Shown piece by piece: positions 1 through 5,114 of a stretch of DNA of 7,624 bases; the stretch's first letter is position 1; each line of letters starts with the position of its first letter. The notes beneath the pieces were generated by a model. It was not told where the DNA came from. It ran no database searches and saw nothing but the letters and a program-made list of their open reading frames with translations. Origin of the DNA: Treponema sp. UBA4326. Its GTDB lineage: Bacteria > Spirochaetota > Spirochaetia > Treponematales > Treponemataceae. The stretch spans positions 1 to 7,624 of the forward strand of contig DGTW01000184.1 of the NCBI GenBank assembly GCA_002393835.1, given 5' to 3'. A program made the position numbers and the translations under genes.

Positions 1-2
1 CG

Positions 3-53
3 GAGCTTTCCCCTGCGGCGGCCTTCTTCCTGGAAGAGCTGCGGAAGGAATGA
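3..53 (+). CDS. C-terminal end of a possible LysR-type regulator (partial)
   Basis: An open frame enters from the left edge and ends at TGA (51-53). Its last residues read ELSPAAAFFLEELRKE. This 'LSPAA..F...L' ending is typical of the final helix of LysR-type substrate-binding domains, which is the only basis for the call. Sixteen residues are too few to exclude another helical C-terminus. It points toward the leftward acetyltransferase, so the two would be convergent. Confidence 0.4.
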   Translation, partial: ELSPAAAFFLEELRKE

Positions 54-131
54 CGCACGGATCAGGCTGGGCGCGGGGCACCAGCTGCGCGCATTCGCTG
101 TTCCCGCCACTCCTTTTGCCGGGCACCCGCC

Positions 132-165
132 GCAAGCTGCGCTTGCTTAGCGAATTTGTCTTCGC
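132..165. repeat. Two adjacent small hairpins in the convergent gap
   Basis: Two perfect inverted repeats lie side by side: GCAAGC-TGC-GCTTGC (132-146) and GCGAA-TTTGTC-TTCGC (150-165). They sit between the stop of the partial left-edge gene and the stop of the leftward acetyltransferase. Neither is followed by a clear T run on either strand, so a Rho-independent terminator is not well supported. The word style resembles the other dispersed repeats in this window. The rest of 54-176 shows nothing else I can name. Confidence 0.35.
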
Positions 166-176
166 CAAACCCGCGG

Positions 177-761
177 CTATTCTTTTTGCTCAGAGCGATT
201 CAACGTTTTGATAAGCCTCGCAGGAACGCCTCCGTAAACCGCGTAATCAGGCACATCCTTTGTCACGACCGCACCCGCCGCAACCACCGCGTACTCGCCG
301 ATTGTCACGCCGGGGCAAACCGTTACGTTCATCCCAATCCACGCATTCTTTTTTATCGTCACCTTGCCGTAGGTGTATTTTGTGTGCCGCTCGTTAAAGT
401 CGTGGTTGATTGTCGCGATGCGCACTCCGGGAGCCACCGACACGCCGTCCTCAAATACGATGCCTCCCGATGCGCTCAGGATTGCAGAATGATTGATGAA
501 CACGCCCTTCCCGAATTCCACCCGGTTCCCGAAGTCGCAGATGAACGGCGTCAGAATCCGCACGTCGTCCAGCCTGCGGCCAAAGAGCTTCTCCAAATCA
601 GAAACATAAGCTGGGTCATCGGGCAATTTTGCATTCGCCTTGGCGCAGAGCGTCCGCGCACGCATCATCTCGTCCACGGCTTCCTTGAAGTACGGCTCGC
701 GCACGTCGGTAGGGCCGCCCTGGTCCATCAGTGTGTACACATATCCTTTTTCGTAGTCCAT
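177..761 (-). CDS. Sugar/xenobiotic O-acetyltransferase, left-handed beta-helix (LbetaH) family
   Basis: A 194-residue protein of the Maa/LacA/NodL-like acetyltransferases, which transfer acetyl from acetyl-CoA to a hydroxyl of a sugar or small acceptor in the cytoplasm, normally as a trimer. Residues 1-60 resemble the short helical N-terminal (Mac-type) segment. Residues about 80-185 carry hexapeptide repeats, for example VEFGKG, IVFEDG, VTIKKN and VTIGEY. His120 in 'ATINHDF' is in the position of the catalytic histidine. The end 'VVTKDVPDYAVYGGVPARLIK' region (about 165-185) is the usual closing motif. The start at 761 is preceded by AAGGAG (768-773) at six bases. It lies 101 bases downstream of the aldo/keto reductase on the same strand and is probably co-transcribed. 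The acceptor cannot be read from sequence. Confidence 0.9.
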   Translation of the reverse strand: MDYEKGYVYTLMDQGGPTDVREPYFKEAVDEMMRARTLCAKANAKLPDDPAYVSDLEKLFGRRLDDVRILTPFICDFGNRVEFGKGVFINHSAILSASGGIVFEDGVSVAPGVRIATINHDFNERHTKYTYGKVTIKKNAWIGMNVTVCPGVTIGEYAVVAAGAVVTKDVPDYAVYGGVPARLIKTLNRSEQKE

Positions 762-828
762 GTTTTTCTCCTTATTCTATGCAACAGATACTTGCCTGCA
801 AATGCGTGGACTTCCATTCGCCGCCGCT

Positions 829-844
829 TATGTGCTGGCACATA
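829..844. repeat. Seven-base-pair inverted repeat in the gap between reductase and acetyltransferase
   Basis: TATGTGC-TG-GCACATA is a perfect inverted repeat; with a four-base loop it gives a six-pair stem. It lies in the 101-base gap between the reductase stop and the acetyltransferase ribosome binding site. No T run follows on the minus strand, so it is not a convincing terminator. It could be an mRNA-processing hairpin or part of a decayed dispersed repeat. Confidence 0.35.
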
Positions 845-862
845 CCCGCTTCGCTCTATCTG

Positions 863-1705
863 CTACGCCTTCTCGAACTCCGGCTTCCATGCGGCAAACT
901 GCACGAGCTGCTCGTCAGTGCGGTGGTAGTAGCGCTCGCCTTTATCCAGAGCGGCGATGCGTGCCATTTCGTCAGCGGTCAGCGTAAAGTCCATGATGTC
1001 AAAATTGTCCTTGATGTGCGCCACGTTCTTGCTTCCCGGAATCACGACAAAGCCCATCTGAAGATGCCAGCGCAGAATCACCTGGACAGGAGACTTCCCG
1101 TACTTTTTACCAAGCTCTGCAAAAATCGGCTCTTCAATCAGGGTGCGGTCGCCGTGGCCGAGGGGGTACCAGCTCATGAGACGGATGCCGTACTTGTCCA
1201 GCGTGACCCGCAAATCCTTCTGGGTAAAATATGGATGCGCTTCCACCTGAATAAACTGAGGGGCAATCTCCCATTTTCTTTCAAGCTCTTCAATGTACTT
1301 TCCCTCAAAGTTTGAAATGCCGATAGTCTTTGCTTTTCCTTCCCGCAGAGCCTTTTCCAGCTGCCTGTAACCAGCAAGCCAGTTTCCCGCCGGCTGATGG
1401 ATGTAAAGCAAATCCACATAGTCCACGCCAAGACGCTCAAGCGTTTCATCCACCGCATGAGGATTTTCGTATTCCGACGGCCAGAGTTTTGTGGAAAGAA
1501 AAATCTCCTTCCTGGGCACGCCACTTTCCCTCATGCCACGCCCAACAGCCCGCTCGTTCACATAAGCGTTGGCTGTATCAATAAGCCGGTAGCCCATTTT
1601 CAAAGCTTCGCGGGTGCTGTTCTGAGCGTCTGCGGGCGAAAGCATAAAAGTTCCAAGCCCGATGACTGGACACGTAATTCCATTCGCTAAAGTCACATAT
1701 TCCAT
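863..1705 (-). CDS. Aldo/keto reductase
   Basis: A 280-residue cytoplasmic NAD(P)H-dependent oxidoreductase of the aldo/keto reductase superfamily (AKR5-like, 2,5-diketogluconate reductase type), which reduces carbonyls to alcohols in a TIM barrel. The catalytic tetrad is present: Asp43 and Tyr48 in 'DTANAY', Lys73 in 'STKLW', His103 in 'YIHQP'. 'GISNFE' (129-134) and 'IPGSK' (222-226) are the usual barrel and cofactor signatures. The position that is normally arginine in 'R(I/V)xEN' of the cofactor loop reads His230 with 'IKDN' after it, so the NADP preference is uncertain. Length matches the family. Start at 1705 is preceded by GGAGGA (1711-1716) at five bases. It is first gene of a leftward pair with the acetyltransferase. 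The natural substrate is unknown. Confidence 0.93.
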   Translation of the reverse strand: MEYVTLANGITCPVIGLGTFMLSPADAQNSTREALKMGYRLIDTANAYVNERAVGRGMRESGVPRKEIFLSTKLWPSEYENPHAVDETLERLGVDYVDLLYIHQPAGNWLAGYRQLEKALREGKAKTIGISNFEGKYIEELERKWEIAPQFIQVEAHPYFTQKDLRVTLDKYGIRLMSWYPLGHGDRTLIEEPIFAELGKKYGKSPVQVILRWHLQMGFVVIPGSKNVAHIKDNFDIMDFTLTADEMARIAALDKGERYYHRTDEQLVQFAAWKPEFEKA

Positions 1706-1860
1706 ATTAATCCTCCGTCTGTGTTATCCGGGTAAGTTCATGAAGCGAACGACTGATTCCCTTGTTCAGTCTTGTTGCCCGCATATAAAGCACCCTACCC
1801 TCTGCATACATGATACTGCATGCGAAAGCTAAATGTACAATATAAGTTTTGCAATTCACA

Positions 1861-1875
1861 ATGCATTTGATGCAT
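1861..1875. promoter_or_regulatory. Palindrome ATGCAT-TTG-ATGCAT upstream of the aldo/keto reductase
   Basis: Two self-complementary ATGCAT words are separated by TTG, so the site is both a direct and an inverted repeat. On the minus strand a -10-like TATATT lies at 1839-1844, and the palindrome occupies about where its -35 would be; the -35 match there is poor. This arrangement would suit an activator or repressor site for the reductase unit, but the resulting leader would be about 125 bases. The site call rests on position and symmetry only. Confidence 0.25.
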
Positions 1876-1903
1876 AGTCTACGCTCCTGTTCCTGACGAA
1901 TCA

Positions 1904-1997
1904 ACGAACCTCGCCGCAGAGCAGCGAGGTATGATTTACTTCTACGGTTCAATGCAATCGAATTTGTCGCCTACCATGTTACTGCGCCGAGGTTCGT
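1904..1997. repeat. Long-arm inverted repeat with internal hairpin
   Basis: Arms of 16 bases at 1904-1919 (ACGAACCTCGCCGCAG) and 1982-1997 (reverse complement ACGAACCTCGGCGCAG) differ at one position and enclose 62 bases. The left arm can also fold locally, since CCTCGC (1909-1914) pairs with GCGAGG (1924-1929). The two pairings are mutually exclusive. It could be a decayed dispersed repeat or a small non-autonomous element; no flanking duplication is evident. Confidence 0.5.
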
Positions 1998-2078
1998 CGT
2001 TCTTATAAGGTATTGTAGTCAGGGTTGCATACCCTTATTTCGCCCCAAGTGGCGGGGTATACACCCCTTCCGCGCGAA

Positions 2079-2522
2079 TCATCTCACCCGCACCCAGATT
2101 CCGCCCCGCTTTCTGTAAGTGTTTTCGCCAGCCAGTGTCCATGCTCCGCTGATTCCATACACTTTTGCCGTGAGGGTGTGGGTGACTTTCATCCAAGCGG
2201 TGTCACCGGTCACGCTGATTGAATAATCTTTTGTATCAATTTTGTAGTAGTTTAACGTGCCGTCCAAAATCTCGCCGATGAGCTCTTCCCTTGTCTGTTT
2301 TTTTCCGCTCATGTGGGTGAAGGTGAGTTTTTCGTCAAAGTATCGCTCCATTGCATCCCGGTCTTTTTTTATCATGGCGATGTTTATCGCCTCGTAAGTG
2401 GCGTAGACTTCTTTTTCTTCTATGGTCATTGGTAGAGTCCCATTTCTTTGTCTTGTTTCCTATCCCGTGCAGGCGGAAAGCGCAAGCACGAGCAGTGCAA
2501 AAATTGTTGTCAGCTTTTTCAT
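2079..2522 (-). pseudogene. NTF2/SnoaL-like lipoprotein gene interrupted by an in-frame TAG
   Basis: From ATG at 2522 the frame encodes a 20-residue lipoprotein signal peptide beginning MKKLTT, with lipobox LSAC (Cys18), then Thr, Gly and TAG at 2460-2462. Past the stop the same frame is open for 126 codons to TGA at 2079-2081. It encodes an NTF2-like domain (YATYEAINIAMIKKDRDAM, FTHMSGK, WMKVTH, 'GGIWVRVR' at the end), as in SnoaL/DUF4440 proteins that bind small ligands. Total 148 codons including both stops is normal for a lipoprotein of this family. The full start has an AAGGAA site (2531-2536) eight bases upstream. The internal ATG at 2429 has no good ribosome site, so a cytoplasmic 116-residue product is possible but less likely. 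It is 53 bases downstream of the secreted SnoaL-like gene. A single base change, an assembly error, or rare readthrough could explain the stop. Confidence 0.75.
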
Positions 2523-2575
2523 GCGTTTCTTTCCTTGCAGAACTGTTTGACAGCCTGCCCGACTTTCCCCTTTCC

Positions 2576-3067
2576 CTACTGTTCCCTGTGCACAAAAATC
2601 TGGTCGCGCGCGGTAATCCACCACCTGCCGTCGATTTTCTCGTATGTGTCTTCGTAGCGGATGCACATCTTTGCGGGCTTTTCGTCGCCCAGAAGAGCCG
2701 TCAGGTAGACAACGCCCTTAGCATGATTTTCGTCGATGAAATCCAGCACCTGTTGGCCTGTCTGGTGGAAGGAGATTTTAGCCGCTCCGCCTTTCTTGTA
2801 GATTTCAATCATATTTTCAACGCCGTTGATTTCGTTCACGCTCTCGCCCATAATGATTCTGAGGCGCAGGTTCTGCGAGAAAATGTTTCGGTAGTAGTCC
2901 TGATTTCCCTTGTCGCTTTCCACTGCGTAGCGGGCAACAAGCTCGCGGATTTCCATTCTGTCGATAAGCTGATTCTGTTTCATCTGAAGCTCCTTTTTGC
3001 TGGGCTTGGCGGAAAGAGTCGCCGCTACGACGGTCAGTGTGAGTATAAGCGCGATAAGTTTTTTCAT
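2576..3067 (-). CDS. Secreted SnoaL/NTF2-like domain protein
   Basis: 163 residues. Residues 1-20 form a Sec signal peptide (MKKLIALILT, hydrophobic core, cleavage likely after LSA at 20). The mature part starts with the family's N-terminal helix 'DRMEIRELVARYAVESDKGN' and ends with 'YEDTYEKIDGRWWITARDQIF', a layout typical of SnoaL-like (SnoaL_4 type) cone-shaped folds that bind or isomerise small molecules. No catalytic residue can be assigned safely. The start at 3067 has a strong TCCTCCTT complement (3075-3082) seven bases upstream. It is first gene of a leftward unit with the interrupted NTF2 lipoprotein, so the pair would place two related folds in the cell envelope. A role in secondary-metabolite or quinone handling is only a guess. 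Confidence 0.8.
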   Translation of the reverse strand: MKKLIALILTLTVVAATLSAKPSKKELQMKQNQLIDRMEIRELVARYAVESDKGNQDYYRNIFSQNLRLRIIMGESVNEINGVENMIEIYKKGGAAKISFHQTGQQVLDFIDENHAKGVVYLTALLGDEKPAKMCIRYEDTYEKIDGRWWITARDQIFVHREQ

Positions 3068-3098
3068 GTGAGTGTCCTCCTTGGACTTTCTTGCAGTC

Positions 3099-3126
3099 AG
3101 TCTAGCACGGACTCGCGTAAACTCAA
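3099..3126 (-). promoter_or_regulatory. Candidate sigma70-type promoter for the SnoaL-like unit
   Basis: On the minus strand TTGAGT (3121-3126) and TAGACT (3099-3104) are separated by 16 bases, each matching four of six consensus positions. Transcription would start near 3092, giving a leader of about 25 bases that contains the AAGGAGGA site. Position is good, match is moderate. Confidence 0.45.
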
Positions 3127-3224
3127 TGTGCAGATTGCGACGATGTGCGGGATAAGCGACAGAGTTGGGAAAAGTGCCTAGAAACTTCGAGACAGTAAGT
3201 CACATCAATCCAGCCCTTCCTTTG

Positions 3225-3250
3225 GCTATTGATATAATTTGTAGCTATTG
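3225..3250 (+). promoter_or_regulatory. Extended -10 promoter candidate between direct repeats
   Basis: TGATATAAT (3230-3238) is a full extended -10 element (TG-N-TATAAT) with no good -35. It sits between two GCTATTG direct repeats (3225-3231 and 3244-3250) whose starts are 19 bases apart, roughly two helical turns. It could drive the CMD-family gene at 3498, although the leader would be about 250 bases. The repeats may be a regulator site. Confidence 0.3.
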
Positions 3251-3497
3251 CTATGTTATGCTTAGTTCCATGGTAGAACTTGCAGCCAGTGCGAAGATTA
3301 ATTCATACCATATCATAATACTTAAGGGAAGCTCGAAATATTTATACATGCGGGAGGAGTGTTTCTCCTTATGTTTGCCGTATATCCCCCGAAGTATGCG
3401 AACCGTGCATGGTCCCATTCAAAACGAGCATTGTTCTTTTCTTGTTCCAGCCGTTACAGTTTACTCGTACAGGAACAGTTTCAGGAGACTGGTGAAT

Positions 3498-3847
3498 ATG
3501 AAAAAGACGAGGAACGTGCCGCATGCGATGGCGGCAGCACTTGCAGTTACCCTCCTTTATGCCGCCCCACGCCTGCGCAAAGCTCATCGCACAAACTCGC
3601 CCATCAGACCGAGGAAAAGGACGCACCGGTGGCAAGCGGAATCACTGATGCTTCCCTTGCCTACCATCTGCAGAACGCAAAGGTCCATGGCGTTACGAAA
3701 GAAGAAATCGCGGCTATCATCACGCACGCCACCATGTACACGGGGTGGCCGAAAGGCTGGACCGTCTTCCGCCTGGCAAAAGATGTATGAAATGAGGCTG
3801 TCCCCGCAGCGAACGAAAGCGATGAGGAATACGGGAAGTTGCGCTGA
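3498..3847 (+). pseudogene. Carboxymuconolactone decarboxylase-family remnant with signal peptide
   Basis: ATG 3498 (AGGAG ten bases upstream) starts a signal peptide 'MKKTRNVPHAMAAALAVTLL' followed by YAAP. The frame must then shift by one base around the CCCC run (about 3561-3566) to continue as TPAQSSSHK; one missing C would restore it. The second frame encodes the back half of a CMD domain: 'GITDASLAYHLQNAKVHG', then 'VTKEEIAAIITHATMYTG' and 'WPKGWTVFRLAKDV' up to TGA at 3788-3790. The front half of the domain expected between 'EEKDAP' and 'VASGITD' is missing, suggesting an internal deletion. After the TGA, 18 more codons are open to TGA at 3845-3847; the first TGA occupies a place where relatives usually have Trp or Tyr. 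Such proteins relate to alkylhydroperoxidase/CMD folds; the intact ancestor would have been exported. Confidence 0.8.
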
Positions 3848-3898
3848 AGCTGTACGAATGGGAGGACCATTCAGCCAGGGGCAGGATTGCAAAGGCTC

Positions 3899-3925
3899 GC
3901 ACGAAAAGGGCGTTCCCCCTCGTGC
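3899..3925. terminator. Possible bidirectional hairpin between convergent genes
   Basis: GCACGA (3899-3904) and TCGTGC (3920-3925) enclose a smaller GGG-CGTT-CCC stem (3908-3917). It lies between the CMD remnant and the LysR stop, where a shared terminator is expected. On the plus strand only a short TTTT follows after several bases, and on the minus strand none, so it is a weak candidate. Confidence 0.3.
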
Positions 3926-3962
3926 CGGTCGCTTTTCAAAAAGCTTCTTGCGCCGTTCCGAT

Positions 3963-4814
3963 TCACGTTCCCAGCACCGCCTCCAGCTGTTTCATCATCT
4001 CCACGCGGCAGACCGCATAGAAATGCACATTCACCGCTTCATCGCGAATCGGCACGGCAACACGGCTTGACTGCTCCAGGCCGGGAAGGTGCCTTGCGTT
4101 TTCAGTGATGTCGGTCACGAAAGCCGGGAGCGTGGAATGATTGATGATGTCCCTCAGGTCGGTTATGTCGTCCTGCTCGATGAACTTTGCCCCTGGAATC
4201 TCCCTTTTTACCACATTCGTCCAGAATCCCAGCGCGGAAGCCATGATGAAAGTTTCTCCCGCAAGGTCAGCGAGGGCCACGGACTTCTTTTTTGCAAGGT
4301 CATGGCTTTTGGGCAGAAAGACTTTCAGATGCTCTTCAAAAAATTCCCGGGCATAAAAACGCTCGTCAGCCCTGTTCTCCGTGGTGATGATGACCTGTGC
4401 CTTGTCATGCTCCAAATCAGAAAAAAGCCTGTCATTTTCCTCGCAAAGATTTCCCTCCACTTTCGTCTCGGGAGCCGCCTTATTGAAAAGCTCCGTCAGA
4501 TGCCACAAGGGTGCGGGGGCGATAGAGGCGACCTTGATTTCCCTCGTCCGCCTATAAAAGTCTACCACCTCATTTTCCATCTCATTTTGAAGGGCAAGAA
4601 TCCGGCGGGCATAGTCCACGGCAAGCTTTCCCGTCTGGTTCAGAGAAATCGTGTTCTTCGTGCGCTCAAAAAGGGAAACGCCTAAGATGTCCTCCAGCTT
4701 TTGAAGGGAGCGCGTGAGCGACGGCTGCGTTACATTCACAATTTCACTTGCGGCAACAAGCGTTCCACTGTCAGCAAAGGCGACAAGATTTTGAAGGATG
4801 TAAGTTTCTATCAT
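3963..4814 (-). CDS. LysR-type transcriptional regulator
   Basis: 283 residues, slightly short for the family. Residues 1-60 are the winged helix-turn-helix: 'LVAFADSGTLVAASEIVNVT' (10-29), 'QPSLTRSLQKLEDILGVSLF' (30-49) and ER at 50-51, followed by a linker helix to about 90. The rest is the two-lobed effector-binding domain, starting near 'EIKVASIAPAPLWHL'. LysR proteins bind DNA as tetramers, usually repress themselves and activate a divergent gene in response to a small ligand. The divergent neighbour is flavodoxin 1, which is the likely main target. The start at 4814 fits family N-termini, yet no Shine-Dalgarno sequence precedes it, and the best promoter would start transcription at the A of the ATG, suggesting a leaderless mRNA. 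The ligand is unknown; the neighbourhood suggests a redox or aromatic signal. Confidence 0.93.
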   Translation of the reverse strand: MIETYILQNLVAFADSGTLVAASEIVNVTQPSLTRSLQKLEDILGVSLFERTKNTISLNQTGKLAVDYARRILALQNEMENEVVDFYRRTREIKVASIAPAPLWHLTELFNKAAPETKVEGNLCEENDRLFSDLEHDKAQVIITTENRADERFYAREFFEEHLKVFLPKSHDLAKKKSVALADLAGETFIMASALGFWTNVVKREIPGAKFIEQDDITDLRDIINHSTLPAFVTDITENARHLPGLEQSSRVAVPIRDEAVNVHFYAVCRVEMMKQLEAVLGT

Positions 4815-4820
4815 GATTAT

Positions 4821-4849
4821 ATTGTAACACAGCTTTGCTATACGCTCAA
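4821..4849 (-). promoter_or_regulatory. Promoter of the LysR gene, leaderless geometry
   Basis: On the minus strand TTGAGC (4844-4849) and TACAAT (4821-4826) are 17 bases apart. With the usual -7 position for the end of the -10 element, +1 falls on 4814, the first base of the LysR start codon. A second perfect TATAAT (4816-4821) overlaps but lies too close to the ATG to give a leader either. Confidence 0.55.
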
Positions 4850-4859
4850 CGCATACAGC
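4837..4859. promoter_or_regulatory. Imperfect inverted repeat over the LysR -35 element
   Basis: GCTATACGC (4837-4845) and GCATACAGC (4851-4859) are inverted with seven of nine positions matching around a five-base centre. It covers the proposed LysR -35, where autorepression by a LysR protein would be expected. Symmetry and place are the only evidence. Confidence 0.35.
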
Positions 4860-4868
4860 AATACAAAA

Positions 4869-4884
4869 CTTTGATTGTTCAAAG
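4869..4884. promoter_or_regulatory. Perfect inverted repeat CTTTGA-TTGT-TCAAAG, candidate LysR operator
   Basis: Two six-base arms separated by four bases lie between the divergent LysR and flavodoxin 1 promoters and overlap the flavodoxin -35. A T-N11-A pairing typical of LysR boxes can be drawn within it (T4870, A4882), although the palindrome has an even length. It is the best operator candidate in the window. Confidence 0.45.
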
Positions 4885-4905
4885 CTACCGCCCTTCTGTT
4901 ATATT
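4878..4905 (+). promoter_or_regulatory. Candidate promoter for the flavodoxin block
   Basis: TTCAAA (4878-4883) and TATATT (4900-4905) are 16 bases apart, matching four and five of six consensus positions. Transcription would begin near 4912, leaving a leader of about 200 bases before flavodoxin 1 that is filled with inverted repeats. The weak -35 overlapping a palindrome is consistent with activator dependence. Confidence 0.45.
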
Positions 4906-5000
4906 AAAAATGCGTTAGGGATTGTAGGGGCGACCGCCAACGGCGGTCGTTGCGAAGCAATGAAGCGCGAGAGCGCGGAACCCCGCAAAGCCCGACGGCG
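4906..5000 (+). repeat. Dispersed GC-rich repeat in the flavodoxin 1 leader
   Basis: This stretch is a string of short hairpins: CGACCGCC-AAC-GGCGGTCG (4931-4949, eight perfect pairs), TTGC-GAA-GCAA (4950-4960) and GCGC-GAGA-GCGC (4966-4977, a GNRA-type loop). A related ACCGCCG-GCAAG-CGGCGGT hairpin occurs at 5693-5711, in the next intergenic gap, showing that it belongs to a repeat family in this genome. No protein is encoded on either strand that I believe. Confidence 0.6.
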
Positions 5001-5060
5001 CGAGTTTTCTTGTTTTTGCGTAGCAAAATGCTCACCCTTTTGTGAGCAAAAGAAAACTCG
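5001..5060 (+). repeat. Three-way-junction inverted repeat upstream of flavodoxin 1
   Basis: An outer stem of 11 perfect pairs (CGAGTTTTCTT 5001-5011 with AAGAAAACTCG 5050-5060) encloses two side hairpins, TTTTGC-GTA-GCAAAA (5014-5028) and TGCTCAC-N6-GTGAGCA (5029-5048). In RNA this gives a compact three-way junction about 40 bases before the flavodoxin ribosome site. It may be a structured leader or a mobile-type repeat; no riboswitch class is recognised. Confidence 0.6.
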
Positions 5061-5114
5061 TGAAGTGAGCGAAGCGAACGACGAACGCCCAAGAAAATCA
5101 CAAGGAGCAAACAA

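Larger units (their letters stand above)
1706..2078. other. Gene-poor intergenic stretch with inverted repeats
   Basis: No convincing gene is present. An 81-codon leftward frame (1707-1952) runs through repeat sequence and the reductase upstream region and looks like chance. The stretch holds the reductase 5' region, the palindrome at 1861-1875, a long inverted repeat at 1904-1919/1982-1997, a hairpin at 1909-1929, an imperfect ATAAGG..CCTTAT repeat at about 2004-2040, and a GGGGT-ATAC-ACCCC hairpin (2054-2067). The last lies just beyond the stop of the leftward NTF2-like gene but has no T run, so termination there is only possible. Confidence 0.5.
3068..3497. other. Intergenic region between the SnoaL-like gene and the CMD remnant
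   Basis: No gene is supported here. A frame from GTG 3359 is open through to the CMD remnant, but its first part reads like non-coding sequence. The middle (3220-3350) is clearly AT-richer than its flanks. It holds promoter-like sequences facing right, and TGTTCC/GGAACA arms about 3444-3478 of unknown meaning. GGGAGGAG near 3351-3358 resembles a ribosome site but leads into no recognisable protein. Confidence 0.4.

Noticed and set aside
156..929. 257-codon rightward frame opposite the acetyltransferase
   Set aside because: Antisense to a gene with clear hexapeptide repeats and catalytic His; composition rich in His, Cys and Arg is typical of a shadow frame.
1707..1952. 81-codon leftward frame directly upstream of the aldo/keto reductase
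   Set aside because: Basic, cysteine-scattered composition with no motif; it runs through repeat sequence and likely reductase promoter, and no convincing ribosome site precedes it.
2351..3181. 276-codon rightward frame opposite the SnoaL-like and NTF2-like genes
   Set aside because: Antisense shadow; the minus strand has signal peptides, ribosome sites and recognisable folds.
3165..3497. Possible group II intron or other structured RNA in the AT-rich gap
   Set aside because: No domain V-like hairpin, conserved boundary or reverse transcriptase is present.
3359..3790. 143-codon rightward frame read as one protein from GTG
   Set aside because: Only its second half matches the CMD family; the first half is unlike any protein, and the true start with signal peptide is in another frame at 3498.
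3788..3790. TGA decoded as tryptophan (alternative genetic code)
   Set aside because: Other genes in the window use TGA as a normal stop (3963-3965, 2079-2081, 51-53), and the CMD gene has other lesions.
3848..3960. Possible gene tail reading KLYEWEDHSARGRIAKA in one frame
   Set aside because: It looks mildly protein-like but has no start, no family I recognise and lies in a decayed intergenic zone.
3165..4070. 301-codon rightward frame across the CMD remnant and the LysR 3' end
   Set aside because: It joins non-coding sequence, the CMD signal peptide, out-of-frame CMD codons and the antisense of LysR; only residues from 3498 to about 3560 are meaningful.
4899..5114. 71- and 68-codon leftward frames in the flavodoxin leader
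   Set aside because: They are translations of a dispersed inverted repeat and encode low-complexity Arg/Ser/Ala-rich sequence seen as junk in repeat-rich genomes.
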